Shown: one piece after another, positions 24,568-33,477 of the stretch
Position numbering within the stretch: position 1 is the stretch's first letter
Layout: every line of letters begins with the position of its first letter
Assembly: GCF_900112305.1 (NCBI RefSeq)
Contig: NZ_FOKT01000005.1
Location: 310,001 to 374,000, forward strand
Origin: Microbulbifer thermotolerans
GTDB taxonomy: Bacteria; Pseudomonadota; Gammaproteobacteria; Pseudomonadales; Cellvibrionaceae
Direction: 5' to 3'
Length of the DNA stretch: 64,000 nt
Made by a program: the position numbers and the translations under genes
Notes under the pieces: model-generated
Database searches by the model: none
Told to the model about the DNA's origin: nothing
Seen by the model: the letters and a program-made list of their open reading frames with translations, nothing else

Positions 24568-27500
24568 ATGAAACACCCTGAGACCGCAACCTCCCCCACC
24601 GCTGTGGAAAGCCGCATCGCCCAGTGTATGGGGCGCGATCGCTACCGCCTGCGTAAGTCTCTCAGTAACGCGCGCAGGCGAATCAAGGCGGGCAAACCGG
24701 CCGACCGCATGCTTGCGCAAATCAAGGAACAGCTCGAGACGTCTCTGGCACTGGTGGAGGCGCGCCGGCAGAAAGTGCCGGAAATACGCTGGCCGGAAGG
24801 GCTTCCAGTGGTGGCCCGGCGCGATGAAATCGCCGAGCTGATCGCCAAACACCAAGTGGTTGTTGTCGCCGGGGAAACCGGATCGGGAAAAACTACCCAG
24901 TTGCCGAAAATCTGCCTGCAACTTGGCCGCGGTATCACCGGCCAGATCGGCCATACCCAGCCGCGCCGTATCGCCGCGCGCACCGTTGCCAATCGCATTG
25001 CCGAGGAGTTGGGGCAGCCGTTGGGGGAATCCGTCGGCTACCAGGTGCGCTTTACCGACCACAGCAGCGAGCACACCCATATCAAGTTGATGACCGACGG
25101 CATACTGCTGGCGGAAATCCAGCGCGATCCGTTGCTGAATCAATACGACACTCTGATTGTGGACGAAGCCCATGAGCGCAGTCTGAATATCGATTTCCTG
25201 CTGGGCTATTTGAAAACCCTGCTGCCGAAGCGTCCGGATCTTAAACTGATCATCACATCAGCTACCATCGACCTGGAAAAATTTTCCCAGCACTTCGACG
25301 GTGCACCGATCATTGAGGTCTCCGGGCGCACCTACCCGGTAGAGATCCGCTATCGCCCGCCGCTCGACAGTGACCAGGATTTGAACGAGCAGGTTGTCGC
25401 CGCGGTGGAGGAGCTTCTGGAGGGGGAAAAATCCAGCGGCAGGCGCGGCGGCGATATCCTGGTATTTATGAGTGGTGAGCGCGAAATCCGCGAATGTCAC
25501 AAAGCGCTGCGCGATGCGCAGTTGGCGAATATTGAGATACTCCCGCTCTATGCGCGCCTCAGTCTGGCGGAGCAGGCCAAGGTTTTTCACGGTCACAAGG
25601 GCCGCAGGATAGTCCTCGCCACTAACGTGGCGGAGACCTCGATTACCGTGCCCGGGATTCGCTATGTGATCGATCCCGGCACAGCGCGAATCAGCCGCTA
25701 CAGTTACCGCAGCAAAATTCAACGGCTGCCGGTGGAACCCATTTCCCAGGCCAGCGCCAATCAGCGCGCCGGCCGCTGTGGCCGCGTCAGTGCCGGTATC
25801 TGTGTGCGGCTCTACGACGAAAAGGACTTCGAGCAGCGGGCACAATTTACCGATGCGGAGATACTGCGCACCAATCTGGCTGCGGTTATTCTGCAAATGT
25901 TGCAGCTCAGAATTGGTGATATCCGCGACTTTCCGTTTGTTGATCCGCCGGACCAACGCCTGATTAACGACGGTTACAAATTGTTACAGGAATTGCAGGC
26001 GCTGGACGCGCGCGGCAAGGTGACGCCGCTCGGGCGCACTCTGTCGCGCCTGCCACTGGACCCGCGTCTCGGTCGTATGCTGGCGGCCGCCGCGGCGCGC
26101 GGCAGCCTGCGGGAAATACTGATTATTGTCAGTGCGCTTGCGGTGCAAGACCCACGCGAGCGCCCGGCGGAAAAGCGGCAGGCAGCGGATGAAAAGCACA
26201 GGCAGTGGCAGCACCAGGAATCGGATTTTCTCTCCTATGTGCAGCTGTGGGAGGCTTTTGAAGCACAGCGCCAGGCCCTGAGCCAGAACCAGCTGCGCAA
26301 ATGGTGTCAGAGAAACTTTCTGTCCTGGTTGCGTATGCGCGAGTGGCGGGATATACACCACCAACTGCGCCTGGCCTGTCGTGAGTTGAAACTGAAGGAA
26401 AATGCTGAGGCGGCGGATTACGCTGCGGTGCACGCGGCCATTGTGCCCGGCTTGCTGGGCAATATCGGTGTGCGGGATGAAAATAAAGAATTTCTCGGTT
26501 GTCGCAACCGGCGTTTCCATATTTTTCCCGGATCAGGCCAATTCAAAAAACCTCCGCGTTGGGTTGTCGCCGCGCAGTTGCTGGAAACCAGCCGGCTATT
26601 CGCGCACACCGTGGCAAAAATCGAGCCGGACTGGGTGCTTGCGGCGGCGGAGCACCTCGTCAAGCGCAACTATTCCGAACCCCACTACGATACCCGTTCC
26701 GGCCGGGTGATGGCGTTTGAAAAAATCTCCCTCTACGGTCTGGTGCTGGTGGAAAAACGCCGCGTCCACTTTGGAAAACTGGACCCGAAAATATCCCGTG
26801 AGGTCTTTATTCGCCAGGCACTGGTGGAGCAGCGCTACCGGGGCAAGGGCGGATTTTTCGAACACTACCGGGAGCTGCTGGCGGAATTGGAGGATTTGGA
26901 GGCCAAGTCCCGCCGCCGCGATATCCTGGTAGATGACGAAGTGATTTTCCGCTTTTTCGACGAGCGAGTGCCTGGGGACATCATAAACCTGGCCGGTTTT
27001 GAGCACTGGCGCAAGCGGGCGGAGGAAAAGGAGCCGCATCTGCTCTACGTCCCCCGTGAACTTTTGATGCAGCACACCGCATCCAATATCGGTGAGGCTC
27101 AATTCCCCGATGAACTGTCCACCGGCGGCATGGTGTTTCCGCTCGCCTACCACTTCGAGCCTGGAGCGGAAGATGACGGTGTCAGTGTTCAGGTGCCCGT
27201 GGGCGCACTGCACCAAGTCCCTGCGGCGCGGCTTACCTGGCTGGTACCAGGGCTGTTGCGCGACAAATGCATAGCGCTGATCAAGGCACTGCCCAAACAA
27301 TGGCGCAAATATTTTGTGCCTGTGCCCGCGGCGGTGGACAAGGCGTTGCCCCGCCTACAGCCGGACCAGTTGCCCTTGTGGCAGGCGTTGGCGCAGGAAC
27401 TCAAACGTCAAACCGCGCAGGAAGTGCCGGATTCCGCCTGGGAAGCGGCGGAAGCATCTCTCGAAGATTTTTACCGTTTCAATATCCAGGTGCTGGACGA

Positions 27501-28482
27501 GGAGGGTGAACTGCTCGATCAGGGGCGGAATCTGCCTGAGTTGCAGGCGCGCTACAAGGACCGGGTACAAAAGGAACTGGCCACTGCCGGCGATGACTTC
27601 GAGCGCGAAGGGATCACCCACTGGGATTTCGGCGATCTGCCCGAAATCCACATATTGCAACAGGGTGCCTTGAAAGTACGCGCCTATCCAACCTTGATAG
27701 AGGCGCAAGACAGCGTTTCCCTCAAGCTGTTGGATAATCCCTATGAAGCGCAACGGCAGAGTCGCGCGGGTATCTGTCGTCTGGCGCTACTCCACCTGCC
27801 CGAGCCGGTCAAATACCTGCGCAAAGAGTTGTTGCGCGGCAAGGAATTGGGGCTTTCCGCTGCGGACCTGGGTAAGCGGGAAGACGTGGCGGACGACATT
27901 CTGCTGGCCGCCGCACGCGAGCTTTTCTGGCCGGACGAACAATGGCCGCGCACTGAGGCGGATTTTCTCTCCGCATTGGAAAAGAGTGGGGAACTGGTAT
28001 CGGTGGCTCAGGAGATCGCCGACCTGCTGGTAAAAGCGCTGGCTCAGTTGGTACCACTGCGCAAGCTGATCAAACAGCAGAAAAATCTGGCCCTGGCCAT
28101 GGCGGTGGGGGATATCCAGCAGCAACTGGCGGGACTCTTTTACCGCGGCTTTTTGTTCGATACTCCACTGGAGTGGCTGCGCCAATACAGCCGTTATCTT
28201 AAAGGGATCTCTCTGCGTCTGGAAAAGGCGGCTCTGGACCCAAACCGCGACCGCCGTTTGCAGGCAGAGCTTCACGGGACCGCAGAACCTTATCTCGCCT
28301 TGGCGGAGCGCCATACCCCGAGATCGCTGGCCGCGGATACTCAGCTGGCACAGTACCGTTGGATGTTGGAAGAATTCCGCGTCTCACTCTTTGCCCAGAC
28401 TTTAAAAACTCTGAGGCCGGTATCCGCCAAGCGCCTGCGCAAGCTGTGGGAGGAAATAGAACCCGCCGTTTGCCGTTTCTGA
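24568..28482 (+). CDS. hrpA: ATP-dependent RNA helicase HrpA
   Basis: 1304 residues. Helicase motifs in order: Walker A AGETGSGKTTQLP (~103), TQPRRIAARTVA, DEAH box VDEAHERSLNIDFLL, SAT motif ITSATIDLEKF, and motif VI QRAGRCGRVSAGICVRLY. The HA2/OB region follows, and the long C-terminal half (from ~600) is the DUF3418-type extension specific to HrpA. It unwinds RNA structures and in E. coli rescues stalled ribosomes and affects mRNA processing. Size matches E. coli HrpA. Single gene. Confidence 0.96.
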   Translation: MKHPETATSPTAVESRIAQCMGRDRYRLRKSLSNARRRIKAGKPADRMLAQIKEQLETSLALVEARRQKVPEIRWPEGLPVVARRDEIAELIAKHQVVVVAGETGSGKTTQLPKICLQLGRGITGQIGHTQPRRIAARTVANRIAEELGQPLGESVGYQVRFTDHSSEHTHIKLMTDGILLAEIQRDPLLNQYDTLIVDEAHERSLNIDFLLGYLKTLLPKRPDLKLIITSATIDLEKFSQHFDGAPIIEVSGRTYPVEIRYRPPLDSDQDLNEQVVAAVEELLEGEKSSGRRGGDILVFMSGEREIRECHKALRDAQLANIEILPLYARLSLAEQAKVFHGHKGRRIVLATNVAETSITVPGIRYVIDPGTARISRYSYRSKIQRLPVEPISQASANQRAGRCGRVSAGICVRLYDEKDFEQRAQFTDAEILRTNLAAVILQMLQLRIGDIRDFPFVDPPDQRLINDGYKLLQELQALDARGKVTPLGRTLSRLPLDPRLGRMLAAAAARGSLREILIIVSALAVQDPRERPAEKRQAADEKHRQWQHQESDFLSYVQLWEAFEAQRQALSQNQLRKWCQRNFLSWLRMREWRDIHHQLRLACRELKLKENAEAADYAAVHAAIVPGLLGNIGVRDENKEFLGCRNRRFHIFPGSGQFKKPPRWVVAAQLLETSRLFAHTVAKIEPDWVLAAAEHLVKRNYSEPHYDTRSGRVMAFEKISLYGLVLVEKRRVHFGKLDPKISREVFIRQALVEQRYRGKGGFFEHYRELLAELEDLEAKSRRRDILVDDEVIFRFFDERVPGDIINLAGFEHWRKRAEEKEPHLLYVPRELLMQHTASNIGEAQFPDELSTGGMVFPLAYHFEPGAEDDGVSVQVPVGALHQVPAARLTWLVPGLLRDKCIALIKALPKQWRKYFVPVPAAVDKALPRLQPDQLPLWQALAQELKRQTAQEVPDSAWEAAEASLEDFYRFNIQVLDEEGELLDQGRNLPELQARYKDRVQKELATAGDDFEREGITHWDFGDLPEIHILQQGALKVRAYPTLIEAQDSVSLKLLDNPYEAQRQSRAGICRLALLHLPEPVKYLRKELLRGKELGLSAADLGKREDVADDILLAAARELFWPDEQWPRTEADFLSALEKSGELVSVAQEIADLLVKALAQLVPLRKLIKQQKNLALAMAVGDIQQQLAGLFYRGFLFDTPLEWLRQYSRYLKGISLRLEKAALDPNRDRRLQAELHGTAEPYLALAERHTPRSLAADTQLAQYRWMLEEFRVSLFAQTLKTLRPVSAKRLRKLWEEIEPAVCRF

Positions 28483-28707
28483 AAAAATCCCGCCGTAGGT
28501 GTAATAAACCCCGCCAAACAGCGACCAACCATTCGAGAACGGGGTCACGGTTTGGACATTATTCCGCTGGAGAGTGGAAATTTCGTTCTTCGATCCTGTC
28601 TCAGTGCGCGACTGTTTTGCAGTTGGTGGCACTATACTCCTCCTGGAAAACTGTCGCGCTGTGGCGTTTGTTTTCCATTACTCAGGATTTTTATCAGGAG
28701 ATCCGTT
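28483..28707 (+). promoter_or_regulatory. upstream region of the RiPP operon
   Basis: 225 nt between hrpA and the precursor gene. A -10-like TATACT lies at 28633-28638 with only weak -35 candidates (GACTGT at 17 nt); no sigma-54 or Fur site is convincing. The minus strand of 28489-28560 could encode a beta-strand-like peptide, probably by chance. Confidence 0.35.
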
Positions 28708-29001
28708 ATGTCCAAGAAGAATCTTTCCCCGGTAGCAGCTGCGGTTGGCGCGGCTTTTCTGGCCTCTGCGGCGATAAATGTTTCCGCGTCTGTCGGCAAT
28801 GCCAATCCCTTTGCCGCCGAGGAGCTCTCCTCCGGCTATAACCTTGCCATGCAGCAGGGAGAGGACAAGAAAAAGGAAGGCAAATGCGGCGAGGGTAAAT
28901 GCGGCGAAGGCAAGAAGAAAGAAGGCAAGTGCGGCGAGGGTAAATGCGGAGAAGGTAAGAAAAAGGAAGGTAAATGCGGCGAGGGTAAATGCGGCGGATA
29001 A
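28708..29001 (+). CDS. hvfA: HvfA-type RiPP metallophore precursor with six EGKCG repeats
   Basis: 97 residues; ATG at 28708 with AGGAG 7 nt upstream. Residues 1-~30 form a Sec-type signal peptide (KKNLSPVAAAVGAAFLASAA). The stretch NPFAAEELSSGYNLA is the conserved segment that precedes the core in this family. From residue ~52 the protein is only Lys, Glu, Gly and Cys: three blocks of KKKEGKCGEGKCG, giving six EGKCG motifs and exactly six cysteines, none elsewhere. In the HvfA/bufferin families such cysteines are converted by a DUF692 iron oxygenase into oxazolone/thioamide or thiooxazole groups that bind copper. The modifying enzyme and its partner lie downstream. The product would be exported to the periplasm and is inferred to sequester copper or another metal. 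Confidence 0.9.
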   Translation: MSKKNLSPVAAAVGAAFLASAAINVSASVGNANPFAAEELSSGYNLAMQQGEDKKKEGKCGEGKCGEGKKKEGKCGEGKCGEGKKKEGKCGEGKCGG

Positions 29002-29022
29002 TTCGCTATTTCCCTCGCGGGA

Positions 29023-29065
29023 ATCGGCCCTGTCGTTTTTGCATGGAACCGCTGCCAGGGCCGAT
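29023..29065 (+). other. 10-bp stem between hvfA and hvfB
   Basis: Perfect inverted repeat ATCGGCCCTG (29023-29032) and CAGGGCCGAT (29056-29065) around a 23-nt loop, 21 nt after the hvfA stop codon. There is no following T-run, so it is more likely an RNA stabiliser or partial attenuator that raises precursor over enzyme levels than a strict terminator. The remaining 29066-29251 shows no gene. Confidence 0.6.
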
Positions 29066-29251
29066 ATCCGCAAAAGTCAAGAAGCCGTGGGGACACGGAT
29101 GCATTCCCCCTGAGCGCAGAAAGGTTCCAGGTGCGCTCGAGATCCGTCATCCGCTGGTTTCGAAATCCTTCAGCTCATCAATTGCGCTTCCCGTCTATAG
29201 TGGCACATTTCTATAAGCCCGGGAGCGGGTGATACAGAGGTTTCTCACAGA

Positions 29252-30109
29252 ATGCAGGAAGATACCTTTTATCCGGTTAACGGTGCCGGCCTGGGGTTGC
29301 GGCGCTCTATGATGGGGGAGGAACTTCCCGATGAGTCTGTGGATTTTCTCGAAGTGGCGCCGGAAAACTGGATAGGTGTTGGCGGGCGCTTCGGGCGTTG
29401 GTTCCGCAGCTATACTGAAAGGTTTCCCTTCGTTACCCACGGCCTGTCCCTGTCGATCGGTTCGCCCGCTCCCCTGGATCTGGAACTGGTCAAATCCATC
29501 AAAAAGTTTATTCGCGATCACGAAATCCGCTGTTATAGCGAGCATCTGAGCTACTGTTCCGACCACGGCCACCTCTACGACCTGTTGCCGATCCCCTTCA
29601 CCGCTGAAGCGGTCACCTACGTGGCGGGGCGGATACGCACAGTGCAGGATATTCTCGAACAGCGAATCGCCATGGAAAATGTGTCTTACTATGCCGCGCC
29701 GGGCCAGGAGATGACGGAGCTGGAATTCCTCAATGCGGTGCTCGAAGAGGCGGACTGTGACCTGCTGCTGGACGTGAACAACGTCTACGTCAATTCCGTA
29801 AACCACAATTACGATCCGCTGCACTTTCTGCAGGGGCTGCCCAACACACGCATCCGCTACGTCCATGTGGCCGGGCACTACGATGAGGCCGAGGACTTAA
29901 AAGTGGATACGCACGGCGCGCCGGTAATCGACCCGGTATGGCAGTTGCTGGAACGGGCTTATGAAATTCACGGCAGAATGCCGACCTTACTGGAGCGGGA
30001 CTTCAATATACCGCCGCTGCCCGAATTGTTGTGCGAGGTGGCGCGGATCAGATCTATCCAGGCCGCTTACACAGCGGGGGAGGTGCATCATGCCTTCAGT
30101 CACGGGTAA
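29252..30109 (+). CDS. hvfB: HvfB-type DUF692 multinuclear non-heme iron oxygenase (RiPP maturase)
   Basis: 285 residues, TIM-barrel DUF692 family. Conserved metal-site stretches are visible: [10 protein letters not shown] (~30), HGLSLSIGS (~65), CYSEHLSY (~92), MENVSYYA (~138), [15 protein letters not shown] (~170), HVAGHYDE (~205) and LLERDFNIP (~246). These His, Glu and Asp residues hold the 2-3 iron ions that oxidise cysteines of the precursor. It follows the Cys-rich precursor gene after 250 nt and overlaps hvfC by 20 nt, the standard order precursor-MNIO-partner. Assignment to HvfB rather than BufB rests on the EGKCG precursor. Confidence 0.93.
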   Translation: MQEDTFYPVNGAGLGLRRSMMGEELPDESVDFLEVAPENWIGVGGRFGRWFRSYTERFPFVTHGLSLSIGSPAPLDLELVKSIKKFIRDHEIRCYSEHLSYCSDHGHLYDLLPIPFTAEAVTYVAGRIRTVQDILEQRIAMENVSYYAAPGQEMTELEFLNAVLEEADCDLLLDVNNVYVNSVNHNYDPLHFLQGLPNTRIRYVHVAGHYDEAEDLKVDTHGAPVIDPVWQLLERAYEIHGRMPTLLERDFNIPPLPELLCEVARIRSIQAAYTAGEVHHAFSHG

Positions 30110-30881
30110 CCCCAGGCACTTTCAAAGTCTGCAGCGGGCATTTGCCGCACATTTGCGCGCGCCAGACGCCTGTGTGGCGCCCGAAGGGATTGAAGATCGC
30201 CGTATGGGCATCTACCGGGATCTGATTTACAGCAATATCGAGTCTTTTATTGCCGATGGCTTTCCGGTGTTGCGCAGTGTATACCGCGAAGGTGGCGGCG
30301 CTGTGGGAGACGAGCACTGGCACGCCATGGTGCGCGATTTTGTCCGGCATCACGCGTCCCGCAGCCCGTACTTTTTACAAATCAGCGAGGAGTTTTTGCA
30401 CTATCTGCAGCACGAGCGGGGACTGCGCGCCGACGATCCGCCTTTCCTGCTGGAGCTGGCCCACTATGAATGGGTGGAATTGGCCTTGGACGTCAATGAG
30501 GCGGAGTTTCCGCAGGCGTTGATGCAAACAGGGGATGTGCTGGTGCAGGTGCCGGTGGTTTCTCCCCTGGTGTGGTCCCTCAATTACCGCTATCCGGTGC
30601 ATCGGATCGGACCGGCCTACCAGCCGCAGGAGCCGCCGCCGGAACCGACGTTCCTTCTGGTCTATCGCGACCGCAGTGACCGGGTTCGCTTTATGGAAAT
30701 CAATGCAGTGACTGCGCGCTTGCTACAGTTGCTACAAGAGGGAGAGCGGAACGGGGGGCAGGTGTTGGAAATTCTGGCAGAGGAAATTGGGCAGGTGGAC
30801 CAGAAGTCAATGTTGGTATTCGGGCGCGAGCTGTTGGAAAAACTGCTGCGCATCGGTGTCATCGCCGGGCTAAAGCCCTGA
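30090..30881 (+). CDS. hvfC: HvfC-type DUF2063 partner protein of the iron oxygenase
   Basis: 263 residues from the ATG at 30090, supported by GGAGG 6-7 nt upstream. The N-terminal DUF2063 domain is visible at ~8-100 ([14 protein letters not shown] ... [27 protein letters not shown] ... [23 protein letters not shown]); the C-terminal domain (~110-263) resembles the family's NGO1945-like part ([27 protein letters not shown]). HvfC/BufC proteins bind the precursor and present it to the oxygenase. The 20-nt overlap with hvfB implies coupled translation. Confidence 0.92.
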   Translation: MPSVTGNPRHFQSLQRAFAAHLRAPDACVAPEGIEDRRMGIYRDLIYSNIESFIADGFPVLRSVYREGGGAVGDEHWHAMVRDFVRHHASRSPYFLQISEEFLHYLQHERGLRADDPPFLLELAHYEWVELALDVNEAEFPQALMQTGDVLVQVPVVSPLVWSLNYRYPVHRIGPAYQPQEPPPEPTFLLVYRDRSDRVRFMEINAVTARLLQLLQEGERNGGQVLEILAEEIGQVDQKSMLVFGRELLEKLLRIGVIAGLKP

Positions 30882-30912
30882 CACTTGCCGGAATCTCTTC
30901 AATTCTTGACTA

Positions 30913-30954
30913 AAACCGCCCAGTCCCCAGCTGCTATGCTGCCCAGGGTGGTTT
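30913..30954 (+). terminator. possible terminator hairpin after hvfC
   Basis: AAACCGCCC (30913-30921) can pair with GGGTGGTTT (30946-30954), nine pairs including one G-U, 31 nt after the hvfC stop. The distal arm ends in TTT only, so this is a weak call. Confidence 0.4.
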
Positions 30955-30993
30955 ACCTACTGTGGGGGCGTTAAAATCCTCGCAATTGTAACT

Positions 30994-31929
30994 ATGACGA
31001 AGAGGAGCAGGGTTTTGCTGGGACGCAGTTTCATTTCCCCCTGGATGTTTGCAACCATGCTTTGCGCCGCTTCTGCGCTGGCACAGGAGCCTTTTGCAGA
31101 GCCGGAACAAGAGGTCGTTGCGCCCCAGACAACATCCGGCGAGCAAGACATACAGCCTTCTGCAGAGAGCGAAGACCCCTTTGCCGCAGATGGAAACGAT
31201 GCTGAAAGCGAGGCTGAGGCCTCGACGCTGGAAGATGAATACGGTTTCGATCCGGCGGAGGAGTTCGCCAGCGAGGAGGAACCGGCTCAGCGTGACCCCT
31301 GGGAGGGCTTCAACCGCGCCGTATTCCGCTTTAACGATACCGCTGACCGATGGGTGCTGAAGCCGGTTGCCACCAGTTACCGCCAGATCACCCCAATATT
31401 TATGCAAACCGGTATCAGCAACTTTTTCGGGAACTTGCGCGAGATCACAAACTCCTTCAACAGCCTTTTGCAGGGAAAGTGGGGGCAGGCGGGTAACGAC
31501 GCAGGGCGCTTCCTGGTTAATAGTACCGTAGGCGTGGCAGGCCTTTTTGATGTGGCCAAGCACGTGGGCCTGGAATCCGGTGAAGGGGAAGACTTCGGCC
31601 AGACGCTGGCGGTTTGGGGCATGCCCTCCGGGCCCTATGTGGTGCTGCCCTTTATGGGACCCTCCACCCTGCGGGATGCCCCCGGAGGGGTGGTAGACTG
31701 GTATACCAACCCGCTTACCTACATCAATCACGATCAGACCAGCTATGCATTTAAGTTCACCGATTTGGTTCAGACACGTGCCGGTCTGCTGCAGGCGGAA
31801 ACCCTGTTGCACGGTGACCGCTATATCCTATTGCGGGATGCCTATCTGCAGCGGCGCGACTATCTGATTCGAGACGGTGAATTGGAGGATGATTTCGGCA
31901 GCGATTCCGATGAAGAGTTTGACTTCTGA
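30994..31929 (+). CDS. mlaA: MlaA/VacJ-family phospholipid transport protein
   Basis: 311 residues. A signal peptide (residues ~14-35, cleavage near SALA|QEP) is followed by ~70 acidic, low-complexity residues (EPEQEVVAPQ..SEDPFAADGNDAESEAEA). The MlaA domain begins at RDPWEGFNRAVFRFNDTADRWVLKPVA (~102) and includes GISNFFGNLREI, GRFLVNSTVGVAGLFDVA, LAVWGMPSGPYVVLPFMGPSTLRD. MlaA removes misplaced phospholipids from the outer leaflet of the outer membrane. Oddities: no lipobox (TMLCAAS lacks the usual small residue before Cys), although most family members are lipoproteins, and an acidic tail (DDFGSDSDEEFDF). Confidence 0.92.
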   Translation: MTKRSRVLLGRSFISPWMFATMLCAASALAQEPFAEPEQEVVAPQTTSGEQDIQPSAESEDPFAADGNDAESEAEASTLEDEYGFDPAEEFASEEEPAQRDPWEGFNRAVFRFNDTADRWVLKPVATSYRQITPIFMQTGISNFFGNLREITNSFNSLLQGKWGQAGNDAGRFLVNSTVGVAGLFDVAKHVGLESGEGEDFGQTLAVWGMPSGPYVVLPFMGPSTLRDAPGGVVDWYTNPLTYINHDQTSYAFKFTDLVQTRAGLLQAETLLHGDRYILLRDAYLQRRDYLIRDGELEDDFGSDSDEEFDF

Positions 31930-31968
31930 TTGTTCCCCAGCCGCCGCCGGGTGTCGGCGAGTCGCGCC

Positions 31969-33150
31969 ATGGCTGACCGCAGAAATGTACTGCTGATCGA
32001 AAGTGAGCTGCGTTCCCGCGACTATGTGCGCGGCGCATTGTCGCGTCTCGGCTACGAGGTCGTGGTGGCGGAGAGTGGCGTCGAGGGCATCGGTCGCTTC
32101 ACCCCGCGGATTTTCCATTTGGTGATTGTCGACCTCAATTTGCCGGACATGGATGGCCTGGAGGTGCTGCGCAAGATCAAGCGCTTGTCCTCGGAAACCG
32201 CAGTGATTGTGCTCTCGTCTAATAGCGACGTCGGCGACGCAGTGAAGGCGCTGCGCCTCGGTGCTGCAGACTACCTGCTCAAACCCCTCGAAGATACGGC
32301 GGTCATTGACCACGCCATCTGCCGCATTGCCAATGCCGAAACTCTGGAGACCCAAAACCGCGAGTACCGCGAAGAACTGGAGCGGCGCAACCGCGAATTG
32401 CGCGATCACGTGGAACTCTTGCAGCAGGACCACCAGGCCGGGCGCCTGTTGCAGCAGCACCTGTTGCCCCGTACCCCCTATCGCTACCCCGGCGGTATAG
32501 AAGCCGCTTACCGCCTGGTTCCCTCCCTTTACCTCAGTGGCGACTTTGTCGACTATGGCCTATTCGGAGGGCGCTTTGTCGCCTTCTATCTGACGGATGT
32601 GTCCGGGCACGGTGTCTCCTCGGCGCTGGTGACGGCGCTGATCAAGAACAGCATCATGCACGAATTGCGCGAGCGGTCGCTGTTTGTGCAGCAGGAGAGG
32701 CTGGGCACTGATCTGCTCGATATTCTCAGCATGATCAATCGGGAGCTGCTTTCCACACGCCTGGAAAAGCATGCCAGTATGTTCGTCGGGGTGGTGGATA
32801 CCAAAACGGACCAGCTGCACTATGCCGTTGCGGGGCAGGTGCCCATGCCGGCACTGCTGACTGACGAGGGCGCCGAATGGCTGCCCGGTAAGGGACGGCC
32901 TCTGGGGCTCTTTGAGCAGGGGGACTGGTCGGTGCTGTGTGCCAAATTGCCGGCTAAATGGTGTCTGGTCACTTGCTCCGACGGTGTGCTGGAGCTTTTG
33001 CGGGGAGACCTGTTAAAGCGGGAAGAGCAGCTACTGCAGGCAATCCAACGCAGCTGCGGTGACCTGGATGCCCTCTGTGCCGAGCTGCATGTGGACACGT
33101 CCGACGCGTTGCCGGACGACGTCACTATACTCACATTGAGGCAGGGCTGA
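31969..33150 (+). CDS. response regulator with PP2C-type (SpoIIE) phosphatase domain, HsbR-like
   Basis: 393 residues from the ATG at 31969. Receiver domain at ~5-120 with the phospho-Asp in VIVDLNLPDMDGLEV and the Lys in LLKPLED; the N-terminal acidic pair is changed (LIESELR). A coiled coil (NREYREELERRNRELRDHVELLQQ, ~135-165) links to a PP2C phosphatase (SGDFVDYGLFGGRFVAFYLTDVSGHGVSSALVTALIKN; LVTCSDGVLEL). The family dephosphorylates a STAS anti-sigma antagonist; such a protein is encoded next (33478-33993), like HsbR-HsbA of Pseudomonas, which controls FlgM and biofilm choice. Confidence 0.9.
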   Translation: MADRRNVLLIESELRSRDYVRGALSRLGYEVVVAESGVEGIGRFTPRIFHLVIVDLNLPDMDGLEVLRKIKRLSSETAVIVLSSNSDVGDAVKALRLGAADYLLKPLEDTAVIDHAICRIANAETLETQNREYREELERRNRELRDHVELLQQDHQAGRLLQQHLLPRTPYRYPGGIEAAYRLVPSLYLSGDFVDYGLFGGRFVAFYLTDVSGHGVSSALVTALIKNSIMHELRERSLFVQQERLGTDLLDILSMINRELLSTRLEKHASMFVGVVDTKTDQLHYAVAGQVPMPALLTDEGAEWLPGKGRPLGLFEQGDWSVLCAKLPAKWCLVTCSDGVLELLRGDLLKREEQLLQAIQRSCGDLDALCAELHVDTSDALPDDVTILTLRQG

Positions 33151-33477
33151 TATAACCGGCATAGCGGTTTGCCGGTAGCTCGGCGCTAGGCGTGGGTGGC
33201 GGTTGCCGGCCTGACCCAACAAAGGTGGATACCGGTCTGGGATGGACTTTTCGCCGCTTGGCATACTGGAATAATGCCAGCAATGACCGGAGAGTCCATT
33301 CGATCGATTTTGGTACCCTTGCCACTGCCGGTGCGCAGGAGTAAGCTCCGCCCACTTTACGCACAAACCGCTTGATCTGCGCTATCTGACAATCAACGGT
33401 TGTGCTCTCTGTAAGTGAACTATCGCCATCTGCCCGCGCGCAATAGCTGCCGCAGCGTGGATGTGCCAGGGGTTGTT
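33151..33477. other. 327-nt intergenic region
   Basis: Between the phosphatase and STAS genes. Contains several short GC-rich inverted stretches but no consensus promoter or coding frame with family resemblance. Its length is unusual for genes expected to be an operon. Confidence 0.4.

Noticed and set aside
28850-29000. Cys-rich repeat as low-complexity artefact or metallothionein
   Set aside because: Signal peptide, the NPFAAEELSSGYNLA segment and the downstream DUF692/DUF2063 genes identify a RiPP precursor.
28620-29210. TGGCAC as sigma-54 -24 boxes before hvfA and hvfB
   Set aside because: No TTGC-type -12 element at the required distance in either case.
29080-29220. Seventh mobile-element remnant (GGTTTCGAAATCC...CAGCTCATC)
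   Set aside because: The shared words are short and no end sequence is present.
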